Shown: piece by piece, positions 12,201 through 26,300 of the stretch
How the letters are laid out: the number at the start of each line of letters is the position of its first letter
How positions within the stretch are numbered: position 1 is the stretch's first letter
Assembly: GCA_013398295.1 (NCBI GenBank)
Contig: VZSF01007000.1
Location: forward strand, 124,001 to 188,000
Reading direction: 5' to 3'
Source: Chionis minor
Taxonomy: Eukaryota > Chordata > Aves > Charadriiformes > Chionididae
DNA length: 64,000 bases
Notes under the pieces: generated by a model
What the model was told of the DNA's origin: nothing
Seen by the model: only the letters and a program-made list of their open reading frames with translations
Database searches by the model: none
Made by a program: the position numbers and the translations under genes

Positions 12201-15200
12201 GGCTTGATGTGATTTTTAGAACAGTATAGAAATATCATCTTGATCTGACAGTGTGTGGGCATTACTTCATGACCATTTCTAAGAGCATGGCAAAAGGCAC
12301 TCTGCTACCCACCTATCTATAAATAAGTAAATATAATCAACCCAGACGTAAAATTGCATTTTATGGGGTAGTCTTAGGAACACGCAACATAGGCAATTAG
12401 ATTACATGTAGTCCTACAACAGCCCCACTAAAGAGAATGAGATTACTTAGAAACTTGCTGTCCAGATCACTCTCAGGTGAATTATTTCTCTTGTACACAC
12501 TGAGGGACTTGGAGTACCCATAAATACAGTATGTGAATGACTTGAATTAACTTGGACAATATGAATTTTCCTGTAGATAGGTAAATATAGAGCCTTTACT
12601 TTTGTATGACTAGATTTTTGGATTGTAGATCCTGAGTCCTCTTTGCAGCTAAGGTATGTGGAAGGGCTAGACAATATATATAAAGGCCATTTTTATTACT
12701 GTTGCAATTTTGAAGGAAAGCCATAATGTAAAGGATACTGATAATTTTTCATAGTCCTTCAGTGAGCTCTACAGACTACTTGCTGTTGGCAACCACTACT
12801 ACCTATCCCAGTACAAGATGTAGCCTTCAAGCCAGGATTTTTTGAAATAAAGCCCCTTCTACAACCTCAATGGCTGTGTGTCTTTAGGCAGAATTCTTTG
12901 TTTAGCTGTCAATGTTTGTGGTTTTTTGCAAAAAAGAATAATTTATGGAAAACTTGGATAAGAATCTTACTAGTTGCATCTTCCCTGCTTCTCCACACAC
13001 ACCCCTACCCCTTGAGGGAAAAATGCTATTGATAAACAGCCATTTCACGGAGCATTAGAATTGGTGCAGTCATTCTCAATGTTCTGCAGGAGTGGGGAGG
13101 AAGATACTATCTGGTTGAGAAGGAATCGAAGGTTTGGCACTGGGGAAAAAGAATGCAAGGAAGTTTTAGTCATAACCTACTCTTCAGTATTTTCGTCTTG
13201 GATCTAGAGAAACACAGGTTCACAGTCCTCATTTGCCTGATTAAAAATAAAGACCCGAACCTATCTATTTATCTTACATCAGATGAAGTGTCTATGAGTT
13301 GTTCTGATTCATTGCATGTGTGTATAGTTATTCAAAGTGAGTATTTCTAGCAAGAGAGGTTCAAGCTGGGCTACAGATGTAAATCAGTTAGTCTCAGTAC
13401 TATTTATCAAGACGCCATCTTCCTTTAACATTGCTGAGGTCAGCACTGTGGGATGAGTCTGCTTAACAGTGTCTACTCAACAATTTTACATAAATTCTAT
13501 TTCCAGAATATACAGGGGAAGAATAATGATGAGAAGCGCAAAAAAAAAAAAAAAATTAAGCAGGTAAAGTATACCAAAGGGCTAAGAAGGAAAAATGCTT
13601 ATTAACACACCTGGTGTTGTGTAATTTGGAATAAAAACACTTGGGTGCAGTGCTTTTTGTGAAAAGTGCTTAATGCCTTGCTGCTGGTAAGCTGATACAG
13701 AAATACCTGTGGCTTGCAAGTCAGAGAGCAGATGTGCTTCTGTCCTTGAGGCTACAGATTTCAGAATTATATGGAAAAATGTTGGAAGGTAGAAAAGAAG
13801 TATTGCATTAATGTGTCTCTGCTTTTTGCTTTGTTAAGAAAACAAGCCCGGGCTGTCTCTCTCTGTCTTTGCCTGAATAACTTTTAATACAACTAGCCAG
13901 CTTCAAAAAGTTAGAGGAAAGCGTGCCACCAAAATGACTGAGTTTCTACAAACCGTGAAAATTGGGTCTCCCTCCTTCACTCAACAACCAAACTGGTGTC
14001 CTTGCTAAAGGAAAAGCAGGGAAAACTCATCTGTTGTTTGCTTGGCAGCAAGTGCCTGGACAGTTGTCATGCATTAACTCAGATTTAGTTAGTGAATCAC
14101 ATGCTGTCACTTTGGTAGGCCTTTTGGAAGGTAAATTGCAACTTAATGTGATGTGGGGAAGAAAATAGGAGTGATCCTGTTCCTGAAGGATCCATATCTA
14201 CAGGGAAGAAGGTATGTTAATTTCTGTGCATGGGGAACAGCATATTTGAAAGTGGAATTACAGTTGTACTAGTGTAGAAAACGATTGTTGTGGCTCATTA
14301 TTATCCGTCCCATTTTTATTCTGACCAGGAGGCAGTTTTTTGGAATATATATATACGCACCATAAGAAATTCATAATGATGAAAATTGTAATGAGATAAA
14401 ATAGTAACATGCTTCGATTGTTAAACTGGAGAGTCGGGCAGATGAAAAGAATACAAAATGCAGACAATCTAAAAATCGCTGTGAGTGTGAATAAGTAAAA
14501 TATCTGATCTTTGAGACTATTGATTTTTAATTTAGGTTGATGTTAGAAAGTCAAGTTATGAAGTGGTACAAGACATCTGGGGCTCCTCAACTCTGTAGAA
14601 GGACCTTTTGTCAGCTGGTATATGAAATTAATGATGTGAGGATCAGGGGAAAGGAGGCTAGTCAGATTTTTAAAGGGAACATAGTATTAATTTAGCTGAA
14701 TCTTAAATTTCTGTGGATATCGTTGAGGGTGAAAATATTATGTGAATAGGCATATTCTGTGGCATGTTTACCTAATGGTAATTGATGGTATACTTTCAAG
14801 CCTTGCTGTGTAAGATGTAAAAAGCCAAGCAGAAACTACTTTGGATTTTTTAAGGCTGGGGTTTTTTTTTTTTGTATATCTTGTAAAAAATAGTAGTGTT
14901 CATAAAGCATGAGAAATGATAAGGTTATTTCTTAAAGAAAAATTACTTCTGAAAGTGTAGAAGACATTGAAAGACAAATATAAATTCTGTGCTGTAATGT
15001 GGATTGAATATGAAAAAAATACATCTTTATCAAACTGTAAAGCAAACCCGTAGAGCATTTCAGCATACACTGAATCATTTTTATGGGTGAAATCGTGGTA
15101 TCTAAAAGTCAATGGAAATTTTGAGAGTTCTGTAAGGCCTCCATTTTATTTCAGAGATGTAGAAGAGACGCAAAGATGACTTCATGTTGTCCAAGTAGGA

Positions 15201-16300
15201 CAACTGAAGTCCTTTTCCTCACACTTCATGCATTATTCTGTGGGAGCGCTGGGAGAGACAATCTCTTAGTCTTCATGAATCTGCTCAGCTGAGATAAGGA
15301 ATGGTTTGCTGTGTCACATTATCACATCGTCATCTAGCTCAGTGGTGGTGAAGCAATAGGGAGAGCCTCAAAACAAGACTTGCTATGGATTTGCTTGATA
15401 TCAAGTCTCCTTTGAGTATAGAACTTTATTGTGAAGCCCTCAGTTTGAGAGAAACACTGCAGTGACCCCTTTGCAGTTATCAGTTGCATCGGGTTTACAA
15501 ATACTGGAGGAGCAGGCATACTGAGCTGCCTGCGTGTGGAATTTAGTGGACTACGCTCCTAGTGCGTTTTGCACAATGGTGTGGCTGGGAGAGCAGAACA
15601 AGGAGTCAAGCTCAACTCATCTGCACCTGTCCATGGCAGAGTACATCCTAGGGAAGAGTATTTGCTTAAAACTCAATGAATTAGCGCAGCTTCTGTAGGT
15701 GAGACCGCTCTTGGGAAGCAGATCATAGACTGGGACAAGTATTGTAAGACTAGTATTTGCTTATGAAAGTAGAAGAATAACATCAGCTCTACTGAGCACA
15801 TACTCGGACAGAGAAATCTTGACTGCTGAATCTTCCTTGGGGAATTGTCTTCTCCTACTGATGTCTGTGTGGGATGAGGAAAGAAGAGAAATGTTTGTTT
15901 CTCTGCTGCTACAAGTTTGTGAGGGAATTGAAGAAATTATGATTATGGCTTCTGCTCCTTCAAGAAAAAGAAATCCTAATGTGCTTCCTGAAGGGAAGGA
16001 AAAATACCCTTAATTTCTGGCTTTCATCACTGCTCTCTGCCAGAGACCTAGAACAGAGAGTGGGACTTCAGGACAGAGCTGCAGTGGGGAAGCTTAACAC
16101 TGATACGCATCAAGTCTCGAATTGCTTTTATTGCTCGATGGACTCTTACTCTTCCACTGCTTTATTTGTAAAAGATGTACAAAAAAAAAAGGACCTGAAA
16201 AAAACCTCAAGATTATGCAATATATAATACAGTAGTGCCGCATTTAACTAGTGGAATGCTCATGGCTGCCACTAAGTCTGGACAAGTTGTAATAGGAAAA
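6280..16300. other. Intergenic DNA, no gene supported
   Basis: This is AT-rich sequence between the TNFAIP8L3 promoter and the 3' end of CYP19A1. It holds a (TC)n/(TTG)n tract near 6858-6893, a (CT)n tract near 8471-8502, a short CR1 3' end at 8803-8844 and an A-tract near 13540-13555. Open frames are at most about 105 codons, with no family resemblance and no paired splice sites that I could link. Confidence 0.6.
8803..8844 (+). mobile_element. CR1 LINE 3'-end fragment
   Basis: The sequence CTCCCTTCCAACCCC is followed by the ATTCTGTGATTCTGTG octamer-type tail characteristic of avian CR1 elements. Only the last 40 or so bases are recognisable, as is usual for heavily 5'-truncated CR1 copies. 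The tail orientation gives the plus strand. Confidence 0.8.
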
Positions 16301-16308
16301 GTACTTAG

Positions 16309-16395
16309 TACCATAGGATAATTCAGGTTGCAAGGCATTTTAGGAGATTAACCAGGCAGACCTCCTGCTCAAAGCAGATCTCTGCCAAAGATTTG
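16309..16395 (-). mobile_element. Old CR1 LINE fragment
   Basis: The stretch reading ATAGGATAATTCAGGTTG, followed by a degraded copy of the 'accaggcagacctcctgctcaaagcagatc' type segment, matches the reverse complement of a CR1 3' region. It is diverged and lacks the perfect octamer tail, so it is an old insertion. Confidence 0.6.
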
Positions 16396-19300
16396 TCTTT
16401 GTTAAGGGCTGAGCATATAACACTTGTCAGTGGGTTTATTATGCATCTGTAAAATAAATAATAATTAAAAAATTAGACCAGAAATTGTAGGCAAGGGAGA
16501 ATCAGATCCATTACCTGCAAGGCAATTTAGAATCAAAGATAACAACCCAGCCATTACTATAACAACTGTTTCTACCAAGCATCTTGTCAGATTAAAATTA
16601 CAACGTCTAGTGGATTTGAATAGAACGCCAAGTAAAGATCCAGTCACAGGAAGGGGCTGAGCATTTCCCCATTTTCAGGCAAGCAGGTAGAAGGTCCCAG
16701 GAAGCGCTGAGCACCACAAAGGGATTGGACTCTGACAGGGGAAGCAAGTGCTGGTGTGAAGGATGCTAGTGTGGGATGATTTGATCAGCAGCATGTGCAG
16801 CAAAACCCGAAGAGGAGACAGCACTATGTGTTTCAGACTCTGAGAATCCAAGCCCCCTTCCTCTGTGCATGGCTGACAAGCCCAGTTCATTACTGTGAAC
16901 AAAAGCAAACCAGCAGATTTCAGATAGTATCCACGGGTTGGTTATATAACAACACTTTCAGCTCTGTATCAACAGTTAGCACGAGTAGCAGCTGAGTCAC
17001 TGCATGGATTCATCACGGGTATCACAAGCCGAAGGGTAGATCAACTGCTGCAGCAGGTGGTGTAATGAAAGAATTTGAAGAATGATAGAAAGCCATCACA
17101 TAGTCTACAAACTGAAATGCTGTAGGAGAACAAAAGGGAACTAAAGCAAGCACGCTATTTGATTAGATAAAGAAATGAGATAAGGTTCCCACCATTTTGA
17201 AGGACAATGAACTGTGACTGTACCCCATAATTAACAGGAAATCATGCACAACAATCTCTATTAATGAGACCACATGTCCCTAAACAGAGTGTTCGGAGCT
17301 TTGTTAAAGTCAGCCAAGTACTGTGAAGTTCTAACAGTGTACTAAGAATTTCAAGAGAAGGATCTACAGTACTTAGTAGCAGATGTCATTGTAAAGATAA
17401 AATTATCTTATCTGTGGTAAAACTGGGTTTGGCTACTCGTGGTTTTTACTGAAGGACAGTATTTTGTGTTCTGATGAGTTATAGGAGTTTAAGAGTTCTA
17501 ATGAGCAGTGTTTAACGCTGTGAAGGAGGCATGTGGTGTTGCTGTGACCACCTCACAGCATCATACAGCAGGAATGAGGGCTGATTCAAATATTCATTGT
17601 TGAGGCACCATTACAGCCAAATTTTGCTATGAACTACTGGAACTGTTAGGAGAGGTGATCCTTAATTAACTGATTATGTAACTTTTAAAAACTTTTCCAA
17701 GTTAAGGAGGGATTTAAGAGGTAGAAATGAAAATAAATGTAAGAAGTACAAGGATATATCCAGTTAGCACTACAGAGTACCACACTGAACACTAGCCAAA
17801 CCTACTTTGGGATAACAAGTTCAGTTTCAGAAATGGACTTTTGTTCAAAGTGAGATGCTCTTGATATTGAAAAATACTATATGAAAAATCAACCTTACAA
17901 AACATTGGACAAAGCATATGTGGGTTGGATCTAAGCAGTCCATTTGTTGTAGTTCTCACAAGCTGTGACTAAAATGAATCCTGAAATACCTTGTGTAATG
18001 ACTCATCTGATATTAAGATATGTCAGTGTTCATAAACAATGCTGTTCATCTTCTGTGTGCATGTGTAAGAGGTGTAGGTGGAAGCTGAAGTTTTAGTTGT
18101 GATGACTCAGCCTTTATTCACCATTTCTCTTATTTCTGATTTATGAAGAAATTCTCTTCTTTCCTGAGCACTTAGGTGAAGTTCCAGGGTTCAGTGAGGA
18201 ATGTAATATGTTTGTTTCCTGGAACAATCCTGAGATTTTTAGGTCTCAGATATTTAACTGTTAAAAATTCAACCTCCTGTCACAGGCAGTGATCTGGGTT
18301 TTTTGGCACTCAATTATTCACTCCCTTTCTTGGTAATCTGCTTAAGTTAATGGGGAAGTTTTACCTGCCCTCTTTTCCATCAGATTTTGCATGCTATTAT
18401 TAAAGTGCTTTTGTAGGTAAAGCTTAAAGATAAATACGCCTCTTTATGGATTTGATATTCTTAAAGTCAGTATTTTCGTTTTGTTGTCTTGCAAGACTAT
18501 TGGATAAGCCAGTGACCAACTAGGGTACAATGCAGGATGTTTATGCAAAAAATCACAGGAAAAAGAACAAATAGTTTTGACAGTGATTTAGGTCTTGATT
18601 GAAAAATAGGCAAAATAGACTTTCAGCTTTCCAGCATGTGTTTTTCTTATTAGGATTTATATCATCATAAATTTCAGATTCTGTAATTTGTATAATCTGA
18701 TAAACTGATAAAATTTTCTTGAATAAAGTATGAAAAGTAGAACTAAGTTTGGACTGGATACGTCCCACTTAAATTTTGTACTAGTGACTTGCAAGCCACA
18801 TACACTAAGAGTAGCCAGTAGATGGAGGGCTGTACTAGCTGCTTAAAACTGTACTTCTCTGGCTATGCACGGCAGACACGTTACAAACTGACTGAAAGCT
18901 GTTGTAGTTTTGATGCTTCATATTTCTTACAAAGTAAAAACCTGTGTATTAAAAGATGGACCCTATTATAATTATTTGAAATACCTTTTCTTCATGGTGA
19001 TCTATAGCTCTATTTGTGACTTTTAAAACTTTGTGGACAGTGATGGCACTTAGAAACCAGATCATTCCAAAGCCAGGACATATACATGTGTGTATATGCG
19101 AGAGTGAGGGGAGGATGACTGCATTTCTTTTTCACATCATGAAAGCTCAAAGGCCCACAATAGAAGTGTATCTGCCAGTCTTGATACACTGCAATGCTAG
19201 GGGGGTCTTTTGTTTCCCTTTTTTTTGGTAAATGTTGACTGGTGTCATTCACCACGTTAAATGAGACTTCTTTATACAGCATTTCAGGATATGGCTTGGT

Positions 19301-22300
19301 AACAGAGTGAAGCTGACCTCATGTCACTTGAAAAGAGCAGGCCTGCGTCTCCTCTCCTCTTCCTCTCTGTAAATGCCGGCACTCTACTGTTGCCACTATT
19401 GTCACAATGCTGTCCAACTTACCTGCCTTCTCCTCCCAAAAGCCAGTAAAGAGAGTTAAACTGGCAGAAAAACAGCTTGCCAAAGTGAAAGTGAATAGGT
19501 TTCTACTTATTTAATTCCTTGGAAAATTTAATGTGAAATTACACAAGTGTCAGTGAGAAAGGAACAGGCATTTGTGATCAGGGTAAGGAAAAGGAAAGCG
19601 GGACCTCCTATTTGAGTTTCCTGTGTGCATAAAAGGTGCCATCAGTGTAGCTCAGAATTAAGGACAGTTTATGAGGTTGCAGGAGCAATAATAAGTATGT
19701 AAATGTACACGAGTGGTTGCAGTTCTTCCATAATGAACAGTAACTGTTTACTGTAGATATTGTTCTGGAACTTCTCAAGAACTTTGTTACACCTTGTCAA
19801 ATGGACACAATGCTTGCTGATATCATAATCCCTTCTTTTAAGGCATGTTCAGCCTAGGACTTTCTCTTACGTCTTTGTTACCTGCTTACTCCTTGAATGG
19901 CTAAAGCAACTTCAACATGAAAGTGCATGGAAACTGTGGCAGCCTAAGCAGTGATGATAGCAGAGACAAAAGAGGTGGTTGTGCCAAGCATCGTTTATAT
20001 GTGACTCAACTAAGGCTGCCATTTTTTTTGCCAATTTTCACTTGGTTCTGACCCCTTTTACTTCAGGGAATAGGGACAGCAGCAACATAAACAAGCTGTG
20101 TGGGATCCCCCGCCAAGTTTTCCCCTTCCCTCCTCCGCATTTCCCTCTGTTTCTTTCTAGCTGGTCAGCCAACCCAGCATGACTTTTCCCTGACTGCCTA
20201 TCATGTGCCTGTAGACTTGCTTCTGCTTTTGTTCCTCTTCAAAAGCTCACTCCTGTGAGGTACTGAGAGTCTGCAGTGAAATGCTAAACATGCACATTTT
20301 CTACTGATGTTTAGGAGAGATGACTGCTTGGAATCGGTTAAGAGAGTTAGCATCTAGAGACAAGGTACCGTGACTTGTAAAAAGGACGCACCAGCAATGG
20401 TAGCTCAGTTTGAGCCATGTTTTTCACAGCCTTGTAATGATGGCCTAATGAATATTTATCATTATTTGTGAGACCCTATTTTCAGCAGTTGTGTATTATA
20501 GTAACAGCTGACAAAATGTTCATTTTGGTTTGTAATGAAATTGTCTCTGTTTTAGCTGTTTATTATGATGGGGATGTCACTCCCATACCATTGTGTCTGC
20601 CATTGTAACACAGCTGGATTATTGGCAGGCTAGCAAGCTTAAAGGCGTATCTGATTAGTGGTGAACAAAGTCCAGTCAGGTTTGACAGGTTGTTTTTAGC
20701 ATAAGAGATATCTGCCAAAACTTTCCAAGCTTTTGCTTTCAGTGGCAAGCAGCAGTCACTAAAATAAAACTCCTTCAGTAAGAAGCAATACAAAAGAGTG
20801 TTCACTGAGAAAGCAAATTCAATTGAATTAGATTCTTATCAACTTCAAATCCGTTGGAATAGACTGTAATGTAAGTATTATAGTAAGGAATGCTTGTAAG
20901 GTATGTACCACAAGAAAGCTGTGTATGCTGTTTGGCAAAGCATAGTTTAGTACTTTATTTTGAACGGTAACCAAGCCCTTGGGTCATGTGTCAGACTTTG
21001 CACTTCGCCTTTCCTGTATCCTTGCTACACTGGACTGATCACCGTACAGATGTTTGTGATGGAGAGGATTAGCACTCATTCTGTATTTGCATGGTCCAAA
21101 GTTCTCAGTTGTCTCATACTCTTCATGCTTTAGCTCCAACCAGTGTATTAATTCAGTGAACTTCTAGGGCTGAGAACATGTTCCCTAGTTTTATGCTTGT
21201 TAAAAAATGTATTTGAACCAAATAAAAGCTTTAAACTTATTTTGTTCCTAACATTTTAAAGTAACTTTCTATGTTTTCATTCAATCATATCAGACTTTTT
21301 AAAAAAACAAACAACCAAAAGAACCCAAACCAAAACCAAACCAGCTCATTTTGGGTAAATCTCTCTTGCATCAAAGTAAGTGTCCACAGAGACTATTTGC
21401 TAGTAATAGGTATTGTACTTTAAAGCTGTACCCAGTTTAAATCAACATACTGTATTGGCTTTGCTGCCACATTTTTATCATATATGATACAATAGTATAA
21501 AAGTGTGTTTCTGTCTTTTGAGGAGCTGCTGATAGAGGCTTAAGGCTTTACAACACATAATACAAGGCCTGACTCCTCTGCCAAAGTAGTCGGCAATCTA
21601 TTTCACTGAATAGTGGCCAATTCTGCACATATTTTCTGAAGTTAAAAAAACCAAACAAAACCCAAACTTTTAAATGTAGTAATGTCATCTTCTCCTGCAG
21701 TTATTCATTCCTTTGGCCTGAATGTAAGACAAGGCTTCATCAGAAAGTAAAAACTGAAATAATATCACTTGCCTTATTCTTCAGAGTAATAATAAGAGAT
21801 GGTAAATGTTTTGTTGCCTGGTACCAAATTTGTTTTAAAATGCATCGCTACACATTGGCTTTGGTGCCAGCCCAAAGTTCTGTTTGTGCCCAGGTTGGAA
21901 TGAGCAGCAATAGTTCAGCACAACCACTTAAAGTGTTTATCAAGTTTCCTTTAAAAAAACACATTGGTTATTCTCTGAAAAACAGCAGTGGGAGCTTCTG
22001 GTGGAGCTGCTTCTGGAGTTCAGGACTTGTTTGAAATATTGGTCTGGCAAAAACACGGGAAGATTATGACCTGCTCTAGGTTCAAAATGCAGTTAAGAAC
22101 CTTCTAGCCCTCTCACTAACCACTGCTGAAGCTGAGAAAAGAAGAACTTGTAAACAATGGTTGGTGTACTGTGGGAGAAGTAAGCTGTAGAGCAGCAGTG
22201 GGGGTGAGTAGGGTAGTTGGGCAACTTAAACTGGAGCCTTAAGATCGCTCCTGTCAGGAGAATCTGATGAGGGGTGACCCTCTGATGTAGCAGGTCAGTT

Positions 22301-23337
22301 GGCCTGGGCATCATGTGTACGTGTAGCACTATGCTCTGCCTGCCCTTCTGCAAGGATCCCAGTCATTCAGAAAATGACAAAAATAGGGTGACCAGCACTA
22401 GGGATTGGGGCATTGTAGAAGTGGTGCGTGAGAAGCAACCAGGGGATTGAGTTAACACAGCATGAAAGTATCAGGAAGGATGATTATGAGAATGAGCATG
22501 GTGGTGTAGCGGGGAGAAAGAGATCAGGTTTGGAACTGGAAAGCAGGCTGGAGAGCAGATTCCCTACTGCATGGGACAGCATGACACACTTCATAGTTTT
22601 AATGCAGAGTCTGTTAGGTTGTTTCAGTTCTAAAACACGGGACACATTTGTATTCATGACCTCCTTATTATTAGGCCAACATATATGTCCTATAACATGG
22701 ACAGTGCAGGCTTATGTATGTTTTTTGCATCTGTGTTCGTTCTTTCACTGCGTAAGCAAGTTGACACAAAAATCTGTATTGAAGGAATCCGAAGAAAGGT
22801 GTTTTGGAGGCTAGGATCTTTATTTTATTTCCCGCCCTGGTCCATTGACCTCATGGCATTAGCGACGCATTAGTAATATACCCTGCACCTACTTAATCTG
22901 GCACACAGCTTTGGGTTTCAGCTACCAATGCAATTCTTCTAGATCTCATCAGTGAAAGGTATTTGCAATCGTACACTGAAATTTAGAAATCTGATCAAAA
23001 TGTTTTGTCATTGTTTTCCCTAAATTAAGTTTTAGCACAATCCATGTTAGTCTGGAAAACTTCTTACGCTGTGATTATTTTTTTTTAAACTGTGAAACAA
23101 AAGAGTGTGGAAATGCTCATTAGAGAAGAGACTTCAATCTAAGTTTCTGACAACAGAGGCATCAGCTTTAAATAAACCAGTCTAACTTTGGGGATTACTG
23201 TCTTCCTTTTTTTAAATAATGCTGCTGTTCTGAGGGTGCTCAGTTTAGGCAAAGTGACACTTTCAGATTAAAAAGATAGTTTATTAGAAATTGGCAACCA
23301 GATCTAACTTAATGCTGTAAAATGGATTAAACCATTA

Positions 23338-23372
23338 ATTAAACATCTTTGAACATTGATTAAACATCTTTG
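23338..23372. repeat. Two direct copies of ATTAAACATCTTTG, period 21
   Basis: The 14-mer ATTAAACATCTTTG occurs at 23338-23351 and again at 23359-23372, separated by a 7-base spacer. It is too short to be a satellite and may be a local duplication or paired factor-binding sites. Confidence 0.9.
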
Positions 23373-26300
23373 CAGTGTTAATTGTGAAGCTTCAGACAAA
23401 GGGTGGTTTGGGTTCAACCTCAATTACACAAACTGAAATTCGTTGAAATTTGAGTGGAAGAGAGATCTGAATGATTGGTTCCACTTTTGGCCAATCTCAC
23501 TTTCACTAAACATTGGGAATAAATAGGGCTGATTCTGCTGTAAAAAAGTGCATTGCAGTTGGGTTTTGGGTCTTAAAAAAGAACCCGGAATGACTTGGAG
23601 CTGGATCCCATTAGTTGTTCACAAATTCCAAGGACTTAGAAGGGGTAAGTATTTCTTATTTCTTCTGTATAACAGAGACCATTAAGTACTTAAGTTTGTC
23701 ACTGCAGTGCATATTGCACTTCATCTGGTTTCTTCTTACATCTTCAATTTAGAAACAGAAATTCAGCTGTTACTATAATGAAAGGAGAGAGCTGTGCTGG
23801 CATTTTAATTTTTAAAAAGCACCTTCTAGAATACTTAAGTTAAAGTAGGACCATTCTTTCAAAATGATTGTCCATCTTCCTGTAAAGAGCATGTAGAAAG
23901 TGTTAATAATATAACACAGCACACAAGAACAGATGTCCCATGGCAAAGTTTAAATAAAATTGGAAGAAATTAACACCCAGTTTGCTAATGCGCCGCAATG
24001 GAAACTTTGTTCTACATATGGGGGCTCAAGCTTGGATGCCTACAGCCCCTCCCCTTCATTACTGAACAAAGAGAAAAATAGGAACACTATAAAAATAGAA
24101 ACTGATAAAAAAAAGCCCAATCGATGTGTTCATTTTTATCCTGTCGCAGAATTTCATTTGCTGATCCATTTTCTTTGCATAATTACTGATGAATTGAGGC
24201 CACCTTTAATCTCTGAAGCACAACTCCTAATCGCATAAATGCAAAATATAAAGGCATGCAGCATAATCCCAGTTCCAGAATGTTGTTACTTTGATCTGTC
24301 CCTGAGCCATTATCTCATAAAATTTTTATCTCTATTAAATTGTTTGAAGTCAACAAAACTTGGAAAATTAGGAAGTTTAGATAAATGATTTCAGGTTTGG
24401 CCGGTGCTGTTTCAAGTACAGATGAGGAAAAATCAGTACCAGATTGAATAAAGTCCACTATATCCAGTTCTTGAAAAATTGTGAGTAGTTTTACACATGG
24501 TAGCTTTGTAAATTGACAGGGGTTTGCCTTCCTCACAGTTCATAAATAAATTTATTTACATATTTAGTATCCATATGTCTTCTTCCTTATTTGATACAGA
24601 ACTATCTTGCGTCAGTAGTATTGCAGCCCAGTGCTTAAGAGGAAATGCCACAAAAAGCCCTTTTTTATGTGTGACCTTTGCTAACTGCTTGGGGTTTTTG
24701 TTTTTACACCGTGTGTTATTCTGAAGAGACAATGAGCCAATGACCACTCACAGGTGAGGGCTGTCTTTGAAATGCAGGAAAACTCTCTCACAGAAATGTT
24801 ATTCTTTCATGGGAATGAACCAAATACATATTGTTAAATTGTTCCCAAATAAGCAATTATTTTGCTGCCCAGTAAGGACTGCCAGTTAAATTATTATTTT
24901 TGGCTTCTTTATCAAAGCGATTGTTGAATATTAGTCCTTTTTAGGACTTGCAGAGCCAAGGAAGTGTGATTAATTTTGTTCATCAGAATAAACTTATTTA
25001 CCTATAACAGTCCAGGATATCAGAATTTTACAGCTTGATCCACACTTTATGGCTTGTCTATAAGTTAGGCTGAGAAGCTGGCATTTCTGCTGTGTTGGTA
25101 GGTGGGAGAATGCTGTGGTAACTGTGTTGTTATGACTGATCTGCAAAAATAATTTATTTTAAGTAGATTATTCAGAATGTAATTTAAAGCTTTTTCCTTT
25201 TTTTTAAATTGATTTTTAGAAAGATTTTAATCTTTTAACAAGAACAAATCTTACCCTTCAGTCTCTCAAAAATTATGATTCCTTTCGTGAATGCCAAGCA
25301 TTAGCTATTGTTCTTTCTCATGCAGAAAACAATGGATCAATTTAATCAATCAATTTAATCCTATGCTCCTCTCCTTCATTTCTATTAAAACTTAATTATC
25401 AAAAGATGCAATACTTCTTTTATAGCAGTTGCATTAATTAGGCTTTCTCCTGGATATAATCACTAGGAGCACTTCAGTGCTTTCAGCCTGATAATTCATT
25501 ACATTCAAGTAGAGATTGTGGAGCTATGTTTGCATCATTATGTATATCTTACCTTGTCACAAAGAAGTTTCACATTTTACCATTTCAGCGCTTTTGAACA
25601 TCTGCCTGAAAAACAATATAATCTCGAAGTTTGAGGTTTTGGATTATCTGGTCTTTGTTTGTCCAGAGACTATAAAAATTTCTGTCCAAGTGTCTAGTTG
25701 TAAGAAATAGATTCAAGTCCCTCCTTTCATTATGTCCGAGTGTAGGGGAAGCACTGTTGAATAGGGCTTGAAAAATGACAGATTCAAGCTACCCAAAAGA
25801 CAGGTATTGCAGCACTGACTTCTGTGTCTATCACCACCTTGAGTCTTTGGGGGCAGTGATACTTTTGGCCATCAGTGATACCACTATCTTCTGTAGTTTC
25901 TACCATATGTCCAAAACACTACCCTTTTTTTGGGTGGTGGTGGTGGTATTTGTTTGGTTTTGGCTCCAAGATGACTGCAAGAACTTAACTGCAATTATTG
26001 CGATGCCATGCTCAAACTACCAAGTCCTGGTGAGAAGCGGGTTCGTTGTGGAGCCCATGAAGGTGCGTGATTCCCTCCCGGTTCAGCACCCTGGACAGGG
26101 CACGCCCACCCCTCCCTTCCCAGCCCCTGCTGCGCGTTAGCGTGAAGAACAGGCAGGTCGGTGACAAGATTTACACCCAGTCATTTAGTGACATGAATCG
26201 CAAGTCTAGAACAGACTCCTACTGCAGAATTCATACTAACGTTTGAAGTCCTAGTCATTATTATTTTTTACTGATTTTATAGATTAATTTATAAGAGGAG

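Noticed and set aside
22428..22814. 128-codon plus-strand open frame in intergenic DNA
   Set aside because: No domain, splice context, promoter or poly(A) signal; length is within chance for 64 kb in six frames.
25775..26140. 121-codon plus-strand open frame
   Set aside because: Its hydrophobic stretch comes from a (GGT)n microsatellite and its end from a GC-rich patch; composition looks non-coding.
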